Source of the DNA: Alitta virens
Taxonomy: Eukaryota > Annelida > Polychaeta > Phyllodocida > Nereididae
Reading direction: 5' to 3'
Assembly: GCA_932294295.1 (NCBI GenBank)
Contig: OW028579.1
Coordinates: 2,671,285-2,735,284, forward strand
DNA length: 64,000 bases
In this document: one piece after another, positions 58,270 to 64,000 of the stretch
How the letters are laid out: every line of letters starts with the position of its first letter
How positions within the stretch are numbered: position 1 is the stretch's first letter
Program-made: the position numbers and the translations under genes
The notes under the pieces: generated by a model
What the model was told of the DNA's origin: nothing
Database searches by the model: none
The model's input: only the letters and a program-made list of their open reading frames with translations

Positions 58270-61200
58270 CTTCTATCCATCCATCTATCCATCTATCCAT
58301 CCATCCATCTATCCATCTATCTATCTATGTGACTTCTCTTATTGTGCATTGTAATTGAACGTCAGGTATGAAATAAAATACTAATAGCGGATAGCAAGCA
58401 GGTCAATATGGAGTTTATTGGATAAAAGAAAGCTATATTATAGCTTTTCAGAATCCAAAACTGTACATTAAGAGATTTTCAAAAAAAATTTTGCCAGTAT
58501 GGCTAACTTCATCCTTAGTGTCATTAACAATTTTTATAATACCCCCCCCCCCCCCATGCGATCCATTTTTCTCTGTCAATCCAATAGATGAGGTCCAAAG
58601 TCTGATGTAAATCGCATGAGCCTATATATTGGAGGTACCGTGTACTCAGTGTCTATGCTGAGGCAAGTAACAGACCCCACCTTTGGGGTAAATGTGTGAC
58701 ATGGTTTGGACTCCAATCCTTTTCATCTCATCATTAAATCTGCCTCTGGCTGATTAAGCTTCAGAACCAGTATCATGTTAACACAATTTAAATATGAAAA
58801 TACTTTGTGTGAATTTACTTACTTAACTTGTGGAATTTCTGTCAGATTAGTGAAAAAATCTGGCAACTTTTTGGCGACTTTCCCACGCAGCAGTTTCTTG
58901 TACTTATCCAGCATTTCATCCTGGAAGCAAAATTTACACCAGGTGGCATAAGTGTGATTGCCAGCACCCCCTGGGGGATAAAATTGACATTCGCAACAAT
59001 GAAAGATGTCTCAATCCACCGCTTACCTGCGTATGGCTGTAGAAGGCTGGTTTTGATCTCATAAACTCAAAAAATTCAGGAAGGGTCCCAGTAAAATTTA
59101 GTTTTCCCATTATCTGTAAGTAAAAGAGGAAGATTATCATGACACATGTTATTTCATTCAAACATTTTTTATCTGCAGCTATTTTAAGAGCTGTCTAGGA
59201 ACTACATGTACTTTTTACAGTACCCCTAAAGCACTATAATTATCCTAAATAATACAGTTATGAAATGGAAACTTGCATTATTGTACAGCTGTACAACAAA
59301 TGGTTCTTCACTACCCAGATAGCATTCCAAATCAGGCCAACCATTTTTCTATGTCAGCCGACGTCGGTACAACATCGTTTCAACATTGCCGACATTGTGC
59401 GGACAGTGATACGATTTGGAATGCTATCCGAATGTATCTATACTTAAAGTCATTCAATACTTCAATCAAAAAGCAACTTTATAATAAGGTTAACCCATTC
59501 TCATTTAAATATCAATTGTTTATTTTCTAAATTATAACAACAGCTTTAATAACAAAATATTACATAAAACCCCAGATAACAGATTAAAAACATAAAGATC
59601 ACCTCTAACCTTTTGGATGAGTGCCTTAATTCTCACGACCTCCCTTAAGCCCAGCTGGTGGACCTCTGAGGGCTCAATGTTCAAGGACAGGTGCCATTCT
59701 AGGGCTGATTTATAGAAGTCCAAGCCTTTATCCAAAGAACTCACACCATATGCTTCTCTTGTGTTTGGTAGATATTCCTGAATCACCGAGACACGTGCAG
59801 TTTCTGTTAATAGGCCTAATAAACTATTCGATATCATCTTAAAGAGTTATGAGACAATAATAACATTTAATCTTTCAAAATTAACATATTAAAGTGATAC
59901 TCCTTGAATCCCATGTAGAAAATATGGCCTCAACTAAATTCCCAGAGTTAGTGCCATTACACTCTTGTATATGACAACAGATTTCTACCACAAGCATACA
60001 ATCAAGTCATCTCTACTAATTAAGGAGTAATTAGCCCTCTATTTTCTATAGGTGGCCCACCAATAGAACTAGGTCAAATTTAAAGTGGCCTGGACTCTGG
60101 TGACTCACCAGGTTACCATGGTTACACAATTCTTGCAGGTCCCACTGACCAGTGCTGACCCACTTGGTGACAGGAAGATGGTTCTGAGTGGATGATTCTT
60201 GTAACTGTCACTCTTGACCAAAAATGAGGATTTACCATGATTTAGTGGGCTAAATATTAATGAAAACCTGCTGTAATGACACTAGACAGTCCCCGAAACT
60301 ATTGTGAGTACTTTCTGGGGGAAAAGAAATGGGTCAATTTTTAGATAGATTCAAGGAGTATCACTTTAACTCGTTAATTTGCTAATGGCTATTTTTGCAT
60401 CTGTAATAACCTTTAGTCAGTGATGTACAAAATACTGTGATTTTTATTAATTGTGTATGCAAATTTGCTTTATATGTTTTATCATTTATTTTTAATCGAA
60501 AAAAGGCAAGTTACGTTTCAAGAATAACGTATCATCGATTTGCCAATGTGTAGTTATATTGAACATTATATAACTGATTTATATATCATCAAAACATTTA
60601 ATGTGTGATAGATTCCCAGATAGCATTCCAAATCGGAACGATATCGGCGCAACGTCGGCAATGTTGATACGATGTTGTTCCGACGTTGGCCAACATGGAA
60701 ATGATGCTGGGCCAATTTGGAATGCTGTCGGGTTATTTTCATTTAGCTGTCATAATTGCTTACAGCCAACTTCATAGACAAACTCTAGAGGACGTCATGT
60801 GAATCCAGGATTCCCATTAGCTAAGGCACTTAGTAAGGAAATCCCCCAGCCAATGGAAGTCCTGAATTCATATGACGTCTTCTGGAGTTTCCGAGTATAT
60901 GAAATTAGCTGTTAAATATGGCAACTTTGGGTCAGTCCTTCTGGCTATACTGTATCATGGGAAGAGGAAATCTTAACGCAGCACATTTAAATCAAGATAA
61001 CCTTAAAAGGCAAGGAAAAGATAGAGTATAATTTGTCTATTCATGGGTTTTGATAGCTTGTCAACATGTTTAAGAAGATTTACTGCACAGGATTTACAAC
61101 TGGGCAAAAATATTACAGCAATGATTCTAATAGTCAGATTCCAATATTTACTCCTATATCATGTTAAGGAATCTTACAGTTTTAATAAATGTTGACAGAT

Positions 61201-63655
61201 TCCTGAAACTCTGTTGTACACTGGTCCTTATAATGTGCTCTGCCCTGGCCTGCAGTTGGTGCCTGTAAATAAAACAATACACATAATATATAACAAGAAT
61301 ATTCTTTTTCAAAAAAAGAATAGATACCCGTGTGTAAAATGCAAGCAGCACTAATTATGTGCGGACGATTTGTACGACGTCAAAAAATATACTTGTTCTA
61401 TACTTGATAAAGGCCTAGGCCCAGGTACAAAAAGTTATTTGTGGGAGTATATCAGAAGACATACATAATCTAAAATGCCATTGATAAAAAGAAAAAGTAA
61501 ATGCATATTACATTAGGATTTCTCTACACTCTTTAAGTATTCTTCTTGTGAGCAGTAATATTTTGCTGATGCAGCAGTCAGATATGGAACCAGTAATCTG
61601 TGATGTAGTTGGTAGGAATTTTACTCTATGATGACACTGTACTGATGTTATAAAATCAATGTCATGTCTTACAGCTAATTTCATTGACTTGGAAACTACT
61701 ATCATCAACTTGGAAACTAAACACCAGGGGATGTTATGTGAGTCTATGATTCTTATTGGCTGAGAGATTGCCTTAACCTATGGTACATGGCCAAACGTGC
61801 CACGTGCGTTTTCCATGAGAAGGATAAACTCATTGAAAACGCATGGTTTTTAGCTAATTATAATGAGGCAAAAACCATGCGTTTTCCATGCGTTTATCCA
61901 AACGCATGGAAAACGCACATGGCACAATTGGCCATGTAGTCCTGGATATATATGGCATATGAAAACCAAAAGTCTAGAGCATGGATGCTCATAATGTAAG
62001 TAGATATTAAGCTTTTGTTGAGATTATAGCTGTTGCTACATGTAGGCAGTCTCACACTGTATCTAGTTTCACTAGGTGACATTTTGGGGCCCCAACAGGT
62101 ATTCATGAAAAACATCCAACAAAGAGGTACCTCTCAGAGGTTCCAAATGAGTGACCTGTCTGAATCGTACAGCTAATACCCCAAACTGAAAAGGGGTGAA
62201 TTTTGACATTTTTTGGAACAGATTTATTCATAAGTATAGGCAAGTACAAGGGAAAGACTATACTACATTATAATTCCTGGGAAAGACTTTTCTACACTCT
62301 AATTCCTGGGATAGACTATACTACACTCTAATTCCTGGGAATAATTATACTAATCTATAATTCCGGCTCGTTGTGTTGGCTTAAATGATTAAGGTTGAAA
62401 TAGCAAGTTCCATAAACCCAACAAAGTACAGTTATAAAGTTAAATAAAACTTATTCATTCTATTGTTAAATTGTCAGTTTAAGTTAAACTCAATTTTGCC
62501 TCAGGTAAAAATAATTGTTTCAACAAGAAACTGACTGAGCAACCGTCTAAGTAGTTTGACACCGTGGGCGTATTCGATTAAGTAACACGGGTGACTCAAG
62601 TGATTCGGGTCGTGAGAGTTTTAATCCGAACACCGGCTCGAGTTGGCCGGAACGAGAAGTCACGTGGGACAATTTACTCGACCCCCGTATTCCCGACTTT
62701 TGCTGGAGTAAACGGAAACGGAACATAGCACAACCAGTCGTAAACATAGGCCCCCTAGTGTTTATTTAACTAACACTCGCACCAGTCACTCGACCTGTTC
62801 TTTTAGGACAAGGAAGCTACAAGAGCATCCTGCCTAGGCACACACGCGCCAAGTTACACTAGTGTCGCGAGAGTTTCAATATCCATGTGTCGTCACCTCA
62901 TAGCCCCGCGACCTAATTATGTCCAAGGTTTGCTCGTTTAAAATTAACCCATTTCTATTATCGAGCATAACATGTACATAATTAGGTCGCTGGGCTATGA
63001 GGGTGGCGACACACTGTGTTAGAGTGGATGGTAAAGATTTCCTCAACAACAGAAAAACTATCAATATAATACCTGGTCCTCCGATGACTGATGGCACCCT
63101 CTAGCGGGCTTTCGAAGGGGTTAAAGAATATGGTGCTCCTGGGATCCTTGTCGACAAAATGCTTGTCTATGTGGCCTGGCACATCTTCCTTTTACAAAAC
63201 AAAATAATGAATAAATACAAACATTTACTTAATGTGGATCATCCAACAAGAAAATATGGAATATAGATTGTTTTTCCTGACTGATTTTATATTGAACGTT
63301 ATACTTTTGTTTCAGCCCGAAGTCTGCCCAATTTGATCTTTGACACCGGGGATGACGTTGAACCAGTATGTCAAAATTACAAGTTACCAGGGTATGAGAG
63401 ATAACTATAGAAGGAATTAATTTTAAAGTATAATAGATATATTTACTTACAATAGACACTCGGTGACTTGTTCTCTTTCGGTTTATTGCCTGTTGCATCA
63501 GTTCTGTAATTTCCTTGACCTGCCTCGGAAGCCTCTCCAGGCGTAAGAGATATTTATCAAAATCCTCCTCAGTTTTGTATTGGCCACTTTTCACCCAGTA
63601 CTCCACATCCTTATGTAAGCCTTCCAGGAAATTCAAGGGTGTCAGACTGCCATAC
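50438..63655 (-). CDS. DUF885-family (gluzincin-like) protein, N-terminus outside window
   Basis: Thirteen exons with GT-AG borders and matching phases give ~509 residues from [16 protein letters not shown] to the stop at 50438. Landmarks in order: [42 protein letters not shown], the zinc-site-like [69 protein letters not shown] and [14 protein letters not shown]. These match the conserved order of DUF885 proteins, whose HExxPGHH and downstream E-G-W suggest a zinc metallopeptidase fold. Activity and substrate are unknown. The last ~22 residues (from [14 protein letters not shown]) are hydrophobic and follow an NTSGA small-residue stretch, which suggests a GPI-anchor signal or a C-terminal membrane anchor. 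The first ~100-150 residues, including any signal peptide, lie right of the window. Confidence 0.93.
50823..51086. mobile_element. MITE-S copy 3 in DUF885 last intron
   Basis: Ends ACAGTTAGTTTCATACAA and AATGAAGCTAACTGTA; TA at both borders. Interior matches the 42750 copy (CTAAAGCCAGCTGCTTCTGT). Confidence 0.85.
51292..51479 (-). mobile_element. SINE-A in DUF885 last intron
   Basis: Full-length minus-strand SINE-A with a perfect 14-bp target duplication AACTGATGAGCAAA at 51278-51291 and 51480-51493. Confidence 0.93.
52145..52314 (-). CDS. DUF885 gene exon (YITWPGQ)
   Basis: Acceptor GGCTGCAG, donor CTAG|GTATAA. Encodes [14 protein letters not shown] to EEAL; contains the conserved [17 protein letters not shown] stretch. 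Confidence 0.93.
52531..52602 (-). CDS. DUF885 gene exon ([11 protein letters not shown])
   Basis: Acceptor TTTTTGTTAAG, donor TTCGG|GTACAG. Encodes [20 protein letters not shown] then HAFG, one of the most conserved blocks of the family. Confidence 0.92.
52992..53056 (-). CDS. DUF885 gene exon ([13 protein letters not shown])
   Basis: Acceptor TTTTTAACTACAG, donor CT|GTGAGT. Together with the preceding exon it forms [13 protein letters not shown]; the Glu just before the border is the probable third zinc ligand. Confidence 0.93.
53811..54379 (-). mobile_element. SINE-A composite with amplified tail units
   Basis: Three ~70-bp SINE-A tail units (TTAGGGCTTTACGTCCTGTA, GGGCTAATAAGGACAGGTAG) are tandemly repeated, separated by GGGTG runs. 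They are followed by a complete SINE-A (about 54023-54225) and a second one lacking its tail (54226-54379). A single 15-bp target duplication CTATTTGGTRGTACA encloses the whole cluster at 53796-53810 and 54380-54394. Confidence 0.85.
54476..54583 (-). CDS. DUF885 gene exon (FPYYTAYVE)
   Basis: Acceptor TTTTTTTGCAG, donor GAG|GTAATG, 36 codons. Encodes [15 protein letters not shown] to [10 protein letters not shown]. Confidence 0.93.
55378..55695. repeat. Dispersed repeat X, copy 2 (in DUF885 intron)
   Basis: About 310 bp matching 35481-35786 in the same orientation, including TTTCCACCAGGTGGCTACA and AGCAGCAGTATTTGTAGTGC. Confidence 0.85.
56571..56631 (-). CDS. DUF885 gene exon with HEGNPGHH motif
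   Basis: Acceptor TTTATTTTCCAG, donor CTACAG|GTCCAG (weak). Encodes [20 protein letters not shown], 61 nt. The motif is the family's HExxPGHH; the His residues and Glu are the likely metal and catalytic residues. Confidence 0.93.
56707..56860. mobile_element. MITE-P in DUF885 intron
   Basis: Arms TACATGGCCAAATGTGTCAC and GTGACACAATTGGCCATGTA, which share a compensatory T/A change relative to other copies. TA at each end. It lies 75 bp upstream of the HEGNPGHH exon acceptor. Confidence 0.92.
56983..57352. mobile_element. MITE-S copy 4 in DUF885 intron
   Basis: Ends TACAGTTAGTTTCATAAAA and TTTTTAATGAAACTAACTGTA-like. It is longer than the other copies because of an insertion that includes AACAACAACAACAAAAAGC. 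It lies 27 bp from the neighbouring exon donor. Confidence 0.85.
57380..57463 (-). CDS. DUF885 gene exon ([10 protein letters not shown])
   Basis: Acceptor TTTTTTTCAG, donor AAG|GTAACC. Encodes [20 protein letters not shown] then NTRLPET; contains the FxVNT segment that precedes the metal site in the family. Confidence 0.9.
58155..58328. repeat. (ATCT)n/(CCAT)n microsatellite in DUF885 intron
   Basis: ATCT tracts interrupted by ATCC blocks; spurious Ser/Ile/Tyr-rich open frames run through it. Confidence 0.95.
58640..58765 (+). mobile_element. SINE-C 3' part in DUF885 intron
   Basis: GTGTACTCAGTGTCTATGCT, GAGGCAAGTAACAGACCCC, TTTGGACTCCAATCCTTTTC and ATCTCATCATTAAATCTGCC. No head. It lies 57 bp from the next exon. 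Confidence 0.7.
58823..58920 (-). CDS. DUF885 gene exon ([11 protein letters not shown])
   Basis: Acceptor TTTTGCTTCCAG, donor AA|GTAAGT, chosen because it keeps frame with the next exon (V-N-V-E-Q). Encodes [20 protein letters not shown] then [12 protein letters not shown]. Confidence 0.92.
59027..59113 (-). CDS. DUF885 gene exon ([13 protein letters not shown])
   Basis: Acceptor TTTTACTTACAG, donor CAG|GTAAGC, 29 codons in phase 0: [20 protein letters not shown] then KPAFYSHTQ. Confidence 0.93.
59313..59430. mobile_element. MITE-Q in DUF885 intron
   Basis: CCCAGATAGCATTCCAAATC and ACGATTTGGAATGCTATCCG bound 118 bp with CGACGTCGG- and CATTGCCGACATTG-type internal repeats. Confidence 0.88.
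59610..59777 (-). CDS. DUF885 gene exon (EYLPNTR...LGLREV)
   Basis: Acceptor GGTGATTCAG chosen so that the exon begins [11 protein letters not shown] in phase 0. An alternative upstream acceptor (TATTAACAG) would add about eight residues not expected in the family. Donor AAAAG|GTTAGA. Encodes [20 protein letters not shown] and [19 protein letters not shown]. Confidence 0.9.
60614..60732. mobile_element. MITE-Q in DUF885 intron
   Basis: CCCAGATAGCATTCCAAATC and CCAATTTGGAATGCTGTCGG bound 119 bp; the interior has CGATATCGGCGCAACGTCGG-like dyads. Confidence 0.88.
60776..60892. mobile_element. MITE-U palindrome copy 2
   Basis: AGACAAACTCTAGAGGACGT and the complement of GACGTCTTCTGGAGTTTCCG; central arms ATTCCCATTAGCTAAG and CCCAGCCAATGG are also complementary. 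Confidence 0.75.
61178..61262 (-). CDS. DUF885 gene exon ([11 protein letters not shown])
   Basis: Acceptor TTTATTTACAG, donor ACT|GTAAGA. Encodes [20 protein letters not shown] then NLSTFIKT. Confidence 0.92.
61784..61938. mobile_element. MITE-P in DUF885 intron
   Basis: Arms TACATGGCCAAACGTGCCAC and ATGGCACAATTGGCCATGTA with TA ends. Follows a single MITE-U arm at about 61707-61772. Confidence 0.92.
62884..63016. mobile_element. MITE-R, internally deleted copy
   Basis: Only the two ends remain (TGTGTCGTCACCTCATAGCC and TAGGTCGCTGGGCTATGAGG, then GGCGACACACTGTG), 133 bp against about 385 bp in the full copies. It ends 56 bp from the adjacent DUF885 donor site. Confidence 0.85.
63073..63188 (-). 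CDS. DUF885 gene exon ([11 protein letters not shown])
   Basis: Acceptor-like GTTTTGTAAAAG, donor CAG|GTATTA. Encodes [20 protein letters not shown] then [18 protein letters not shown]. Phases match both neighbours. Confidence 0.9.
63451..63655 (-). CDS. DUF885 gene, most N-terminal exon in window
   Basis: The acceptor reads CTTCTCAG and the donor ATT|GTAAGT. Encodes [20 protein letters not shown], then [20 protein letters not shown] and [16 protein letters not shown]. It starts in phase 1, so at least one coding exon precedes it. I see none convincing in 63656-64000. Confidence 0.93.
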
Positions 63656-64000
63656 CTGAGAAGCCAATGTCATTTAGTTATCTAAGTAGATTATTGTGAA
63701 TTGGCTGTATCTAAGTAGCAAGGTATGAATTGGCTGCATCACACCTCGGAATAGTGAATCAGACACAGTTGATTTTTTTAATATATCTAATTAGCAATGC
63801 TCTGATAATACAATATATTGCCATTCAACGCCCTGTTACATAGATATAATTCTCTCGTTTTGTCATCCTTTGGGGATGGCAATGTCACAATATATCTGTG
63901 TTACAAAAGAAAGCTGTGAGTTTCTTACTAACAGCAAATACAACTGCCGTACAAGTGGCTTATTTAGGAAACTAAAACTTCTGAAACTTTATGATATTTG
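63656..64000. other. DUF885 intron at window edge
   Basis: AT-rich sequence upstream of the first recognised exon. No exon could be identified before the window ends. Confidence 0.5.

Overview
The window is AT-rich, repeat-dense nuclear DNA from an invertebrate animal. Both genes that can be read are split by introns with GT-AG borders. The rest is dominated by tRNA-derived SINEs, palindromic non-autonomous DNA transposons (MITEs), minisatellites and microsatellites. The phylum cannot be fixed from sequence alone. A prohormone carrying many copies of one non-amidated peptide, together with a multi-exon DUF885 gene, fits a marine bilaterian such as an echinoderm, hemichordate or lophotrochozoan. 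There are no bacterial operons, rRNA genes or CRISPR arrays. The tRNA-like sequences seen are SINE heads, not functional tRNA genes.

Two genes are well supported. On the + strand, three coding exons (36383-36435, 43078-43200, 43802-44351) encode a 241-residue secreted neuropeptide precursor. It has a signal peptide, an acidic spacer, nine decapeptides separated by tribasic sites (seven identical, MLDEVGSSLL, and two variants) and a C-terminal acidic tail. The L-D-x-[VIL]-G core resembles pedal-peptide/orcokinin-type peptides, but the family call is inference. On the - strand, thirteen exons between 63655 and 50438 join in frame into the C-terminal ~509 residues of a DUF885-family, gluzincin-like protein. 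It has an HEGNPGHH motif, a downstream TAYVEGW glutamate and a hydrophobic C-terminus that suggests membrane anchoring. Its N-terminus lies beyond the right edge. The two genes converge, with about 6 kb between their stop codons.

Layout: 1-36 kb has no confident gene. It holds a LINE 3' remnant, a 1.8-kb 20-bp minisatellite (1.4-3.2 kb), a 45-bp AT-rich satellite (13-14 kb), a 60-bp array (19.4-19.9 kb), several long microsatellites, SINEs and MITEs. One weak transmembrane exon candidate lies at 11.3-11.7 kb. 36.4-44.9 kb is the neuropeptide gene with a 6.6-kb first coding intron. 45.0-50.4 kb is intergenic DNA with a hAT-like tandem element and nested MITEs. 50.4-63.7 kb is the DUF885 gene, whose introns carry SINE and MITE insertions.

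Repeat families defined here by cross-comparison of copies: SINE-A (tRNA-Gly-like head), SINE-B (tRNA-Glu-like head, CORE-like body, ATCT tail), SINE-C (shares body with B), MITE-P (palindrome, TA target), MITE-Q (CAGATAGCATTCC ends), MITE-R (CACTGTGTGTC ends, 4-bp target), MITE-S (CAGTTAGTTTCAT ends, TA target), MITE-T (AGCTGCATTGTCA ends), MITE-U and MITE-W. These names are labels for this window only.
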